A stretch of DNA of 64,000 nucleotides, from positions 2,162,989-2,226,988 of the forward strand of contig CH672415.1 of assembly GCA_000153145.1 (NCBI GenBank), written 5' to 3'. Made by a program: the position numbers and the translations under genes. Origin of the DNA: a marine actinobacterium PHSC20C1. GTDB taxonomy: Bacteria; Actinomycetota; Actinomycetes; Actinomycetales; Microbacteriaceae. Shown here in pieces: positions 8,826-17,584 of the stretch. Position 1 is the stretch's first letter; each line of letters opens with the position of its first letter. Under the pieces are notes generated by a model. The model was not told the DNA's origin. It made no database searches and saw only the letters and a program-made list of their open reading frames with translations.

Positions 8826-10411
8826 TTGCCCGCCTCCAATTCAGTGCTCAGTTCTTCGTCGGTCAGGTCTAGGTGCAGTGCTTCGCGACTGCCCGTCGCA
8901 GCCTGCATGACCCGTTCTGCTGTCGCATCAGCGCGACTGAGTTCTGCAGTGATGCGGCCTTCGTGCATGACGAGAACGCGGTCAGCCATCCCGAGCACTT
9001 CTGGCAGTTCGGAAGAGATCATGAGGATCGCAATGCCGCGGCCCGCAAGATCAGAGATGAGACGGTGCACTTCTGCCTTGGTGCCGACGTCGATCCCTCG
9101 AGTGGGTTCATCGACGATGAGAAGTTTGGGGTCGGTGGCAAGCCACTTCGCGAGCACAACCTTCTGTTGGTTTCCTCCCGAGAGGGTAGAAACGGGCAGC
9201 TCTTGCGAACCTGTTTTCACCTGAAGTCGTTGCGACCAATCTTCGGCGGCGGCGCGTTCGCGTCTACCGGAGATAATCCCGAAGCGTGCGAGTGAGTGGC
9301 GGAGGGTCAGGGTGACATTTCGTGCAACCGAGAGATCGAGCACCAAACCCTGCTTGCGGCGATCCTCGGGAACGAATCCGATTCCTGCGGCGATCGCATC
9401 CCTTGGGCTATGTGCTTTCAGGGCCGCGCCACCGATGCTCACGCTTCCCGAGTCATACGGGTCAATCCCGAATACTGCGCGGGCAACTTCGGTGCGTCCG
9501 GCGCCGACGAGGCCAGAGAGGGCGACGATCTCGCCAGCGCGAATCTCGAAGTCGATTCCGGTGAACGTGCCGATGCTGTTGAGGCCGTCAACCTTGAGCA
9601 CGACGTCACCGATCTCGGCGTCTTGCTTGGGGAACAGATCACCAAGCTCCCGGCCGACCATCTCTTTGACGATTGCCGGGACGGTAACTTCGGCGGTGTT
9701 GTGAACTTGGATATAGCGGCCGTCACGCATGACGGTGATGCGGTCGCTGAGTCCGAAGACCTCTTCGAAGCGGTGCGAGATGAACAGGATGCCCGCGCCC
9801 TTTTCCCGTAGCGCGCGAGCGACAGTGAAAAGGCGTTCTACTTCAACACCGGACAGTGCTGCTGTTGGCTCGTCCATGACGAGAACGTTGGCATCGAGCG
9901 AAATGGCCTTGGCAATCTCGATGATCTGCTGGTCGGCGATAGAAAGTCCATCAGCGATGCGATCGGGATCAATCGGCACTCCAAGAGTGGTGAAGAGCTC
10001 GGCCGCACGTCGACGCATCTCGCCGCGGCTGATGAGTCCAGCGCGACCCTTGGGCTGGCGGCCAATGAAGATATTCTCGGCGACGGTGAGGTCGGGGAAT
10101 AGCGTCGGTTCTTGGTAGATGACCGAGATTCCGGCCGCTTTGCTTTCACTGACGTTGCGAAAGTGCGCCGGCTTTCCTTCGACCAGAAACTCGCCGCCAT
10201 CGGGGGAGTGAACTCCGGCGAGGATCTTGACGAGGGTGGACTTGCCTGCGCCGTTCTCGCCGACGAGAGCATGGATCTCACCCGGAAGGATTTCGATGGT
10301 GCCGTCAGCAAGCGCGATCACGGGACCAAAAGTCTTGGATGCACCCCTGAGGCTGAGCGCGGGGGTGCGAGCGGCGTGTGATGCCGGTGCCGTTTCTGCT
10401 GCAGTCGCCAT
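8822..10411 (-). CDS. rhaT: Rhamnose ABC transporter ATPase (two ABC domains)
   Basis: A 529-residue sugar-importer ATPase with tandem nucleotide-binding domains. The first has a canonical Walker A ([14 protein letters not shown]) and Walker B ([10 protein letters not shown]). The second has a [15 protein letters not shown] signature and [15 protein letters not shown]. The frame is open to 10663, but the ATG at 10411 fits the family start ([12 protein letters not shown] then the first ABC domain) and has GGAGG about 12 bases upstream. It is the first gene of the rhaTPQS operon. Confidence 0.9.
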   Translation of the reverse strand: MATAAETAPASHAARTPALSLRGASKTFGPVIALADGTIEILPGEIHALVGENGAGKSTLVKILAGVHSPDGGEFLVEGKPAHFRNVSESKAAGISVIYQEPTLFPDLTVAENIFIGRQPKGRAGLISRGEMRRRAAELFTTLGVPIDPDRIADGLSIADQQIIEIAKAISLDANVLVMDEPTAALSGVEVERLFTVARALREKGAGILFISHRFEEVFGLSDRITVMRDGRYIQVHNTAEVTVPAIVKEMVGRELGDLFPKQDAEIGDVVLKVDGLNSIGTFTGIDFEIRAGEIVALSGLVGAGRTEVARAVFGIDPYDSGSVSIGGAALKAHSPRDAIAAGIGFVPEDRRKQGLVLDLSVARNVTLTLRHSLARFGIISGRRERAAAEDWSQRLQVKTGSQELPVSTLSGGNQQKVVLAKWLATDPKLLIVDEPTRGIDVGTKAEVHRLISDLAGRGIAILMISSELPEVLGMADRVLVMHEGRITAELSRADATAERVMQAATGSREALHLDLTDEELSTELEAGK

Positions 10412-10492
10412 TGAACTGTGGTGCCTCCGCGTTGAGTCATTGCTGTGGGTGACGGTGGTCGAATCGCCTGGCCTAGAACTACAACTGCCAAT

Positions 10493-10549
10493 TGAATCGA
10501 TAAAATCGACCGTGCGTGAACGATACGACGATGTATTGGGGTCCGTCAA
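10493..10549 (-). promoter_or_regulatory. rhaTPQS promoter with operator-like site
   Basis: Minus-strand -35 TTGACG (10544-10549) and -10 TATCGT (10520-10525) are 18 bases apart. About 15 bases below the -10 is TGAATCGATAAA (10493-10504), which matches the perfect rhaI palindrome TGAATCGATTCA at 10 of 12 positions. This places an operator just downstream of the operon start. Confidence 0.65.
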
Positions 10550-10578
10550 GTCCCACAGCGGCACTCTGCCCGCTAAAC

Positions 10579-10606
10579 TTGCCCTCGATGAATGAATCGT
10601 TACACT
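10579..10606 (+). promoter_or_regulatory. lacI promoter overlapped by operator-like site
   Basis: Plus-strand -35 TTGCCC (10579-10584) and -10 TACACT (10601-10606) are 16 bases apart. TGAATCGTTACA (10593-10604), a 10/12 match to TGAATCGATTCA, lies across the spacer and -10. This is the arrangement expected for autorepression of the downstream LacI gene. Confidence 0.6.
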
Positions 10607-10686
10607 TTTGTCTTTAGACTCGTAGTGAGTCGAGAATTCGTCTTGTCCTAATCCGCTGCCCAACGTCGGGCCGAGAAACTCTGGTT

Positions 10687-11715
10687 GTGTCTATGTCAAC
10701 GCCGAGCGTGCATGATGTCGCAAAGAGCGCTGGCGTATCCGTCGGCACCGTCTCGAACGTGCTCAACCACCCCCACAAAGTCTCCCCATCGACTGTTGAA
10801 CGCGTGCAGAACGCGATTGAAGCACTCGGGTTCATCCGTAACGACGCCGCCCGCCAATTGCGAGTCGGTCACAGCCAAACCATCGGTCTCGTCGTGCTTG
10901 ACGTGCGCAACCCGTTCTTCACAGATATTGCTCGCGGCGCGGAAGATAAAGCCGCCGAGGGTGGGCTCACTGTCACTCTCGGAAACAGCGATGAAAGCAT
11001 CGAGCGCGAAGCAAAATACCTTGACCTGTTTGAACAACAGCGTGTCTACGGGATGCTCATTTCTCCCTACGGTGACATCACCGACCGGCTCGAATCCATG
11101 CGAAAGCGCGGAATTCCGGCAGTGCTCGTTGACCGGGAGAGCCCCAACTCGACATTTAGCTCGGTCTCTGTTGACGACATCGTTGGTGGCAAACTGGCAG
11201 CAACCCACCTCCTTGAAACGGGCCGCCGCCGCATCGCTTTTGTCGGAGGGCCCATGGCGATCCGCCAAGTTTCCGACCGACTTACGGGTGCCAGTAGGGC
11301 TGTTGAGAAGGTGCCAGGAGCGAGCATCGAAGTGATCGAGATCGATGCGCTCAGCGTGATTGCCGGCCGTGCCGCAGGAGCAGAAATTGTTGCTCGCACC
11401 CCAGACGATCGCCCCGATGCCATTTTTGCTGCCAACGACCTCGTCGCAATGGGAGTGCTGCAGGCACTCCTCATGAACGGTAGTTCGAGCCCGCCCATCC
11501 GGGTGCCAGAAGACATCGCACTCATGGGCTACGACGACATTGACTTCGCCAGCGCGGCCGTCGTTCCGCTCTCATCCATCAGCCAACCGAGTGCTCAAAT
11601 GGGTCAAACGGCCGTCGAAATCCTTCTCAACGAAGCAGCAAACCCCGACGCTGACCGGCGACAGGTAGTTTTCTCACCGAAATTGGTTATCCGCGACTCG
11701 ACTGCGCCGCGATAA
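10687..11715 (+). CDS. LacI-family regulator, probable rhamnose repressor
   Basis: A 342-residue LacI/GalR protein with an N-terminal HTH ([21 protein letters not shown]) and a sugar-binding effector domain ([39 protein letters not shown]). The start may be GTG at 10687 or ATG at 10693; neither has a strong ribosome site. It is divergent from the rhaTPQS operon, and the 275-bp gap carries two operator-like sites, one over its own -10. This makes it the better candidate of the two LacI proteins for rhamnose control; that assignment is inference. Confidence 0.9.
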   Translation: MSMSTPSVHDVAKSAGVSVGTVSNVLNHPHKVSPSTVERVQNAIEALGFIRNDAARQLRVGHSQTIGLVVLDVRNPFFTDIARGAEDKAAEGGLTVTLGNSDESIEREAKYLDLFEQQRVYGMLISPYGDITDRLESMRKRGIPAVLVDRESPNSTFSSVSVDDIVGGKLAATHLLETGRRRIAFVGGPMAIRQVSDRLTGASRAVEKVPGASIEVIEIDALSVIAGRAAGAEIVARTPDDRPDAIFAANDLVAMGVLQALLMNGSSSPPIRVPEDIALMGYDDIDFASAAVVPLSSISQPSAQMGQTAVEILLNEAANPDADRRQVVFSPKLVIRDSTAPR

Positions 11716-12616
11716 CCACATGCGCTAGCGGCTCACCCGCGAGAAGGCGGCGAGCCTGATCGCGCACAACAGCATCCACTCGCCCGTGCATCGCCGAAGT
11801 GTAGCCACCAATGTGCGGGGTGATCGTGATTCCTGGCGTTGACCACAGTGCGTGGTCGGCGGGCAGCGGTTCGGGGTCAGTGACGTCGAGAGCTGCGCGA
11901 ACATGACCAGCAGATGCCGCTGCCACGAGAGCGTCAGTGTCAACAACCTTGCCTCGAGACACATTCACGAGCAGCGCGCCGGGTTTCATCGTGGCGAGGA
12001 ATTCGGCATCTACAAGACCAGCCGTTGCCTGCGTGAGGGGAACGGCGAGCGCCACAACATCTGCCTGCGCGAGCAGCGCACGCAGGGCATCCATTGACTG
12101 GATGCCGCCGCGGGCGTCATTGCGTCCCGTGCGAGCCACGCGAACGACGTTCGCTTCAAAAGGGGCGAGCTTGTCGGCGATCTGATTGCCGACACCGCCA
12201 GCACCGATGATGAGTACGGTCGTTCCGGCAACACCGATGAACTGGTGCTGATCCCACGTGCCAGTCTGCTGATTGCGAAAGTGCTCCGGAAACCCGCGTT
12301 GCTCGGCGATGATCAACCCAACGGCAAGCTCCGCCGTCGATGCCTCATGCACGGCAACCGCATTGCAGTAGCTGATGCCAGCGGGGAGGTGGTCGGCAAC
12401 CCCGTCGTATCCCAAAGATTGTGATTGTAGAGCCGCGACATCCCAACCCTCAAATGTGGCCAAATTCTTTGACGATCCGAGGTAGCCGAGAACAGCAAGA
12501 TCGACATGCTGCGGAGGTGCACCATCGGCGGCACGCCACACAATGAGGTTCACTTCGGGAAGTTGCGGTGCAAGTCGACTATGCATCTGTTGGTCGGGGA
12601 CGGCAATCGTGATCAT
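11687..12616 (-). CDS. D-isomer-specific 2-hydroxyacid dehydrogenase
   Basis: A 309-residue cytoplasmic NAD(P)-dependent dehydrogenase interconverting 2-hydroxy and 2-keto acids. The nucleotide-binding GxGxxG is seen in VLIIGAGGVGNQIADKL. The family segments NVSRGKVVDTDALV (arginine), DVTDPEPLPADHALW (glutamate) and ITPHIGGYT (catalytic histidine) are all present. The specific acid is unknown. Its 3' end overlaps the convergent LacI gene by 29 bases. The ATG follows TAGTTT by 6 bases, so the message is probably leaderless. Confidence 0.9.
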   Translation of the reverse strand: MITIAVPDQQMHSRLAPQLPEVNLIVWRAADGAPPQHVDLAVLGYLGSSKNLATFEGWDVAALQSQSLGYDGVADHLPAGISYCNAVAVHEASTAELAVGLIIAEQRGFPEHFRNQQTGTWDQHQFIGVAGTTVLIIGAGGVGNQIADKLAPFEANVVRVARTGRNDARGGIQSMDALRALLAQADVVALAVPLTQATAGLVDAEFLATMKPGALLVNVSRGKVVDTDALVAAASAGHVRAALDVTDPEPLPADHALWSTPGITITPHIGGYTSAMHGRVDAVVRDQARRLLAGEPLAHVVIAAQSSRG

Positions 12617-12622
12617 CTAACC

Positions 12623-12650
12623 AAACTACCGTCCAGAAGCGGAGTACCGT
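12623..12650. promoter_or_regulatory. Divergent pair of leaderless -10 boxes
   Basis: The 40-bp gap between two divergent genes holds TAGTTT on the minus strand (12623-12628), 6 bases before the dehydrogenase ATG, and TACCGT on the plus strand (12645-12650), 6 bases before the oxidoreductase ATG. Neither start has a ribosome binding site. Each promoter's -35 region must lie in or near the other's start. Confidence 0.6.
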
Positions 12651-12656
12651 TGAGTC

Positions 12657-13097
12657 ATGCCACTTACAGGAGAGTATGAGCCCAGCACCTCGGACTGGGC
12701 ACGCGAGCAAGCCGAGATCTTCGAAGAGAGCAACGGCCACGAGGGCAACCACCTGCGCGGGATGCCCATAATTGTGTTGACCACGGTGGGCGCCAAATCC
12801 GGAAAACTGCGGAAAACCGCGCTCATGCGAGTCGAACACGATGGCAACTATGCGGTTGTTGCTTCCCTCGGCGGAGCACCCAAGCATCCGGTCTGGTACT
12901 TCAACATCGTCGCGCACCCTCACGTCGAACTGCACGACGTTGGCTTCAAGGGTGACTTCATGGCGCGTGAAATTTCGGGAGAAGAGAAGGCTGTGTGGTG
13001 GGAACGCGCAGTTGCCGCCTACCCTCCTTATGCGGATTATCAAGAGAAGACGGAACGGGATATTCCGGTCTTCATTCTGGAACCACTAACCGCCTAA
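12657..13097 (+). CDS. Deazaflavin (F420)-dependent nitroreductase-family protein
   Basis: A 146-residue protein of the Ddn/DUF385 split-beta-barrel family, common in actinobacteria, whose characterised members use coenzyme F420 for reductions. Typical segments are [20 protein letters not shown], which includes the phosphate-contact region, and [20 protein letters not shown]. It has no membrane segment. The substrate cannot be predicted. Translation probably starts at the first base of the message. Confidence 0.88.
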   Translation: MPLTGEYEPSTSDWAREQAEIFEESNGHEGNHLRGMPIIVLTTVGAKSGKLRKTALMRVEHDGNYAVVASLGGAPKHPVWYFNIVAHPHVELHDVGFKGDFMAREISGEEKAVWWERAVAAYPPYADYQEKTERDIPVFILEPLTA

Positions 13098-13140
13098 TTT
13101 TGTTGTCACACCGGGCCTAAAACAGGCGTATTGTTTCCCG

Positions 13141-14499
13141 GTGCACAATATCGTCCGTGGGGCGGGGTCAAAGCGAAAGCTGGTTCATCCAGCACAACTC
13201 ACCCTTCTCGGGTTTTTGATTGGTATCGCCACAGGAACATTCCTGCTGGCCTTGCCCATTTCGCGTACCGGTCCCGGTGCGGCCAGTCTCGTCGAGGCGT
13301 TCTTTACTGCGGTCTCTGCGATGTGCGTCACCGGTCATATCATCGTCGACACCCCGAGCTATTGGACAGGCTTCGGGCAGGTCGTGATCATGGTGCTCAT
13401 CCAGGTTGGCGGCTTCGGCGTCATGACTTTTGCGTCCATCATCGGAATCGCAGTTGTTCGACGGCTTTCGCTCCGGTCGCGCATCACCGCCGCCGCCGAA
13501 ACGAAAAGTGTCGGCTTCGGCGACGTGCGTTCTCTCATCCTTGGTGTATTGAAGATTTCGCTCGTGATCGAAGGCGTTGGCGCGCTCATCCTCTTCTTCT
13601 GGTTTCTGCTGCACTACGGCAAGAACGTCGGAGAGTCAGCCTGGCTCGCGATCTTTCACGCTGTCTCGTCGTTCAATAACGCTGGCTTTGCTCTCTTCAG
13701 CGACAACATGATGTCGTTTGTCGACGATCCGGTGGTATCGCTCACGCTGTGCGCCGAGATCATCCTCGGCGGCCTCGGCTTTCCCGTGATTGTGCAATTG
13801 CTGCGGCACGGCGGCAACCGCCTCAAATGGAGCATGAATACTCGTATAGTCGTCGCGGCAACACCGCTTCTTTTGGTTGCCGGCACGATTTACATCACCC
13901 TCATCGAGTGGAACAACCCCGCAACCCTTGGCCCCCTCGATTGGCAAACCAAGCTGCTTGCCGGTTTCTTTCAATCAGTACAAACAAGAACCGCCGGCTT
14001 CAATAGCATCGACATTGGGGCCATGAGCGAGGCTTCGCAGTTCGGGATGACCGCACTCATGTTTATCGGCGGTGGACCAGCGGGCACTGCCGGCGGCATC
14101 AAAATCACCACCTTCGCTGTGCTGTTCTTTATCCTCGTTGCCGAAGTGCGCGGTGACGGTGTCGTGAATGTCTTCGGTAAGCGCTTGTCGCGAGCGGTAC
14201 ACCGTCAAGCAATCGCCGTTGTTTTGCTCTCTGTTGGTGTTGTTGCGGCATCCACCGTGGCGATCATGCTCCTATCGGGGCTCCCGCTTAGCCCAGTGCT
14301 GTTCGAGACAGTGTCAGCGTTCGGAACGGTGGGGCTGTCGGAAGGCATTACGCCTGAGCTGCCGATAGCTGCCCAACTGATTCTTGCTGTCCTCATGTTT
14401 GTTGGGCGACTCGGCCCTATCGGTTTTGCTACGGCGCTCGCACTGCGTGAACGCGCCGTTCTGTACGAACTTCCTAAAGAAAGGCCGATCATTGGCTAA
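13141..14499 (+). CDS. ktrB: Potassium uptake membrane subunit (KtrB/TrkH family)
   Basis: A 452-residue K+ channel-like transporter with four pore-loop repeats. The filter glycines can be seen in AVSAMCVTGH, AVSSFNNAGF, VQTRTAGFNS and TVSAFGTVGL. Hydrophobic helices fill most of the rest. The GTG start lies 6 bases after TATTGT (13129-13134) and no ribosome site is present, so the transcript is probably leaderless. The regulatory subunit gene follows with an overlap, giving a complete KtrAB-type system. Confidence 0.92.
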   Translation: MHNIVRGAGSKRKLVHPAQLTLLGFLIGIATGTFLLALPISRTGPGAASLVEAFFTAVSAMCVTGHIIVDTPSYWTGFGQVVIMVLIQVGGFGVMTFASIIGIAVVRRLSLRSRITAAAETKSVGFGDVRSLILGVLKISLVIEGVGALILFFWFLLHYGKNVGESAWLAIFHAVSSFNNAGFALFSDNMMSFVDDPVVSLTLCAEIILGGLGFPVIVQLLRHGGNRLKWSMNTRIVVAATPLLLVAGTIYITLIEWNNPATLGPLDWQTKLLAGFFQSVQTRTAGFNSIDIGAMSEASQFGMTALMFIGGGPAGTAGGIKITTFAVLFFILVAEVRGDGVVNVFGKRLSRAVHRQAIAVVLLSVGVVAASTVAIMLLSGLPLSPVLFETVSAFGTVGLSEGITPELPIAAQLILAVLMFVGRLGPIGFATALALRERAVLYELPKERPIIG

Positions 14500-15190
14500 A
14501 TTACGCATGTTCTCTGGTTCGGATGCTTCCAGCGTCGCCGCCGCAGATTCGGTTGCAGTAATCGGGTTGGGCCGTTTCGGTCGCGCTCTAGCGCTGGAAC
14601 TCATGGCTAATGGCACGGAGGTGCTCGGCATCGATGCCGACGAGTCGATCGTGCAAGAACTCAATGGTCAACTCACTCATGTGGTCTGTGCTGACTCAAC
14701 GCGGGAAGAGGTGCTGCAGCAGCTCGCAGTGCCCGAGTTCGACCGAGTAGTTGTTGCGATCGGTAGCGACATTCAGGCGAGCATCCTCACAACGTCTTTG
14801 CTCTTGAGATTTCACGTCGAGCACGTGTGGGCTAAGGCCGTCAGCGACGCCCACGGCACGATCTTGGAACAGCTCGGCGTTGGCCACGTCATCTACCCGG
14901 AGAAGGAGATGGGCCGCCGGGTTGCGCATCTTGTGCGCGGGTCGATGCAGGACTACCTCGAGATCGGCGACGGGTTCTCACTCGTGAAAATGGCGCCTCC
15001 TGCCGGCATCGTCGGTAAGGCGCTCTGCGAGTCGCGCGTTCGCTCAAGCGCCGGCGTGACGATCACGGCGGTGCGTCCCCACAATGGCGCGTGGACCCAC
15101 ACGGATGAGAACACGGTCATTGCGGCGGATGACACCATTCTCGTGTCTGGTCCGTCGAGTAAAGCTGAAGCCTTTAGCTTGCGTCGTTAG
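14492..15190 (+). CDS. ktrA: Potassium uptake regulatory subunit (KtrA/TrkA, RCK domains)
   Basis: A cytoplasmic gating-ring subunit of about 232 residues. The N-terminal Rossmann RCK domain shows VAVIGLGRFGRALALELM, then DADESIVQEL, and the TrkA-C domain follows. I chose the TTG at 14492, which overlaps ktrB by 8 bases and has GAAAGG ahead of it; the first ATG at 14507 has no ribosome site. The family binds ATP/ADP or NAD(H) and opens the KtrB pore. The last bases overlap the convergent hydrolase gene by 4. Confidence 0.9.
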   Translation: MAKLRMFSGSDASSVAAADSVAVIGLGRFGRALALELMANGTEVLGIDADESIVQELNGQLTHVVCADSTREEVLQQLAVPEFDRVVVAIGSDIQASILTTSLLLRFHVEHVWAKAVSDAHGTILEQLGVGHVIYPEKEMGRRVAHLVRGSMQDYLEIGDGFSLVKMAPPAGIVGKALCESRVRSSAGVTITAVRPHNGAWTHTDENTVIAADDTILVSGPSSKAEAFSLRR

Positions 15191-15831
15191 CGCTGCGAGC
15201 TCAACCAGATCTCGCACAGCGACTGCCAAGCTTCGGCTGGAGCGCCCTCGGCGAGTCCAAGTCCGTGTTTTCCATCAGAAAACACGTGTAGTTCGTGGCG
15301 CACACCGGCAGCCGCTAGTGCCGCAGCGAGCGGATACGAGTGAGCCTCGACAGGTACGGGCTCGTCAACTGCCGTGTGCCAGATAAACATCGGTGGCGTC
15401 GCCTTCGTAACCAACAGGTCGAGCGAAGTGTCTTCGCGCAGCAGCTGGTTGGCATCCAAGCCGATCAGATTCTCTCGTGAACCAACGTGAGTCTCGCCCG
15501 TCATAGTGACAACGGGGTAGCCGAGCACCGCAAAATCGGGGCGTTCTTCAGGCTTCGCGATGGGGGCAACGGCGGCATGTCCTGCAAGGTGTCCGCCTGC
15601 AGAGAATCCCAAAACGCCGACGATTGCGGCACCCGCAGCGCGCTCTTTCGCAATTTCAGATTGAATTGCCAGCAACGGGGCTGGATGTTTCGTGGCAACG
15701 GGGTACTCAACGACGCGAGCATTCCACCCGATCGAACGCAACCAGGCAGCAACGGGCTCGCCTTCGTGGGGTGCGAGTCTTGAGTACCCTCCGCCGGGGA
15801 GAACAAGAATGGTGGGGAGGGACTGAGGCAT
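15187..15831 (-). CDS. Alpha/beta hydrolase (esterase-like)
   Basis: A 214-residue small cytoplasmic hydrolase. It shows an HGGGY-like oxyanion segment (LVLPGGGYSRLAPHEGE), the nucleophile elbow GFSAGGH and a late histidine in SDGKHGLGL, completing a Ser-Asp-His triad. It resembles the BD-FAE / acetyl-xylan-esterase-like group. No signal peptide is seen. The ATG is preceded by TACAGT (15838-15843) at 6 bases, again a leaderless layout. Confidence 0.85.
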   Translation of the reverse strand: MPQSLPTILVLPGGGYSRLAPHEGEPVAAWLRSIGWNARVVEYPVATKHPAPLLAIQSEIAKERAAGAAIVGVLGFSAGGHLAGHAAVAPIAKPEERPDFAVLGYPVVTMTGETHVGSRENLIGLDANQLLREDTSLDLLVTKATPPMFIWHTAVDEPVPVEAHSYPLAAALAAAGVRHELHVFSDGKHGLGLAEGAPAEAWQSLCEIWLSSQR

Positions 15832-15837
15832 TACTTA

Positions 15838-15910
15838 ACTGTAAATTGTGTGCGTCGATCTGCTGTAATCGACCCGCTAGCGAGCGGAAATTGCCCGAGG
15901 AGCATAGGCT
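15838..15910. promoter_or_regulatory. Divergent leaderless promoters, hydrolase / ATP-grasp
   Basis: TACAGT on the minus strand (15838-15843) and TAGGCT on the plus strand (15905-15910) each sit exactly 6 bases from the start codons at 15831 and 15917. Confidence 0.55.
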
Positions 15911-15916
15911 CTGTAA

Positions 15917-17584
15917 ATGGCAGATTTGTTTGACGGATACACATCAAGCGCCTCCAAACGCACCGGACCAGCCGCGTGGGATGAGATGTTCTCTGCCGAC
16001 AGCGAGATACGTCGCCCGTACAGAGAGATCCATGACGCGCTCGCCCAAATGACGCAGGAAGAGCTGCGCGGCCGCACTGAAGCGCTCGCCGATAGCTACC
16101 TTGCGCAGGGCGTTACGTTCGACTTTGCGGGTGAAGAGAGACCATTTCCTCTTGACCCGGTGCCTCGAGTTATTGACCTCTCCGAGTGGAGACAGGTTGA
16201 GAGCGGAGTCAAGCAGCGGGTGCGCGCACTCGAGGCATTTCTCGCCGACATTTACGGGCCCCAGAACGCCATCAAAGACGGTGTGATCCCCGCTCGGATG
16301 ATCACCTCATCCAGTCATTTTCATCGTCAAGCTGCCGGTATCGAGCCGGCGAATGGCGTGCGGATTCAGGTCAGCGGAATCGACCTCATCCGCGACGAGG
16401 TTGGCGCCTGGCGAGTTCTCGAAGACAACGTTCGTGTGCCCAGTGGTGTGAGCTACGTGATCTCGAATCGTCGAGTTATGGCCCAGACCCTGCCAGAACT
16501 ATTCGTTTCAATGCGCGTTCGCCCCGTAGGGGACTACCCCCACAAGCTCCTACAAGCACTGCGTGCGAGTGCGCCGAGCGGTATCGAAGAGCCGACGGTC
16601 GTTGTACTCACCCCCGGTGTTTACAACTCCGCGTACTTCGAGCACACTCTGCTCGCTCGCCTCATGGGTGTCGAATTGGTGGAGGGCCGCGACCTCTTCT
16701 GTTCTGGCGGACGCGTCTGGATGCGCACCACCGCAGGTCCGACACGCGTCGACGTAATTTACCGTCGTGTTGATGACGAATTCCTTGACCCACTGCAGTT
16801 CCGCGCCGACTCCATGCTGGGTAGCCCTGGCATGATGCTTGCGGCACGACTCGGCAACGTGACGATCGCCAACGCGGTCGGAAACGGTGTCGCTGACGAC
16901 AAACTCGTCTACACCTACCTGCCTGACCTCACCGAGTACTACCTCGGCGAGAAGGCCATCATTCCTAACGTACAGACTTGGCGACTCGAAGATCCAGGTG
17001 CCCTAGAAGAGGTGCTCGACAGGCTCGATGAGCTGGTGGTGAAGCCGGTCGACGGCTCAGGCGGAAAGGGCCTCGTTATTGGCCCGGCCGCATCCAAGGA
17101 CGAATTGGCGACGCTGAAAACTCAGTTGCGCAAAGACCCTCGAGGATGGATCGCTCAGCCGGTCGTGCAGCTTTCGACCATTCCAACTGTTGTTGATGAT
17201 GGCATGCGCCCGCGCCACGCCGACCTTCGTCCCTTCGCCGTTAACGATGGAAGCGACGTGTGGGTATTGCCGGGCGGCCTCACCCGGGTGGCGCTGCCCG
17301 AGGGTCAACTCGTCGTCAACAGTTCGCAGGGTGGCGGCTCGAAAGACACTTGGGTTGTTGGTCGCGAACGTCTCGAAGAGTCGTCGAGCAGTGTGCAGGG
17401 CCTCGTTGAGGGCCAGGCGGACACTGAAGCAATCACCGTTATCACTCCCGAGATGTTGCTCGAAGCGAGCGCCCACGGCGATCACGCTGAAGATCACGAC
17501 AGCAGTCACTCTCTCACTCATCGACAACGCCAAGAAGAACAGCAACAGCAGAATGCCGACATCGAGGGAGGTCAATCATGCTGA
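15917..17584 (+). CDS. Circularly permuted ATP-grasp protein
   Basis: A 555-residue protein of the circularly permuted ATP-grasp type 2 family (DUF404/DUF407). Segments typical of the family are DLIRDEVGAWRVLEDNVRVP, GVSYVISNRRVM and the nucleotide-binding loop VKPVDGSGGKGLVIGPAASK. ATP-grasp enzymes make amide or peptide-like bonds; the substrate of this group is not established. The C-terminus is a charged Gln/His-rich tail of about 50 residues. It overlaps the alpha-E gene by 7 bases and forms a three-gene unit with it and a transglutaminase-like protease. Confidence 0.9.
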   Translation: MADLFDGYTSSASKRTGPAAWDEMFSADSEIRRPYREIHDALAQMTQEELRGRTEALADSYLAQGVTFDFAGEERPFPLDPVPRVIDLSEWRQVESGVKQRVRALEAFLADIYGPQNAIKDGVIPARMITSSSHFHRQAAGIEPANGVRIQVSGIDLIRDEVGAWRVLEDNVRVPSGVSYVISNRRVMAQTLPELFVSMRVRPVGDYPHKLLQALRASAPSGIEEPTVVVLTPGVYNSAYFEHTLLARLMGVELVEGRDLFCSGGRVWMRTTAGPTRVDVIYRRVDDEFLDPLQFRADSMLGSPGMMLAARLGNVTIANAVGNGVADDKLVYTYLPDLTEYYLGEKAIIPNVQTWRLEDPGALEEVLDRLDELVVKPVDGSGGKGLVIGPAASKDELATLKTQLRKDPRGWIAQPVVQLSTIPTVVDDGMRPRHADLRPFAVNDGSDVWVLPGGLTRVALPEGQLVVNSSQGGGSKDTWVVGRERLEESSSSVQGLVEGQADTEAITVITPEMLLEASAHGDHAEDHDSSHSLTHRQRQEEQQQQNADIEGGQSC

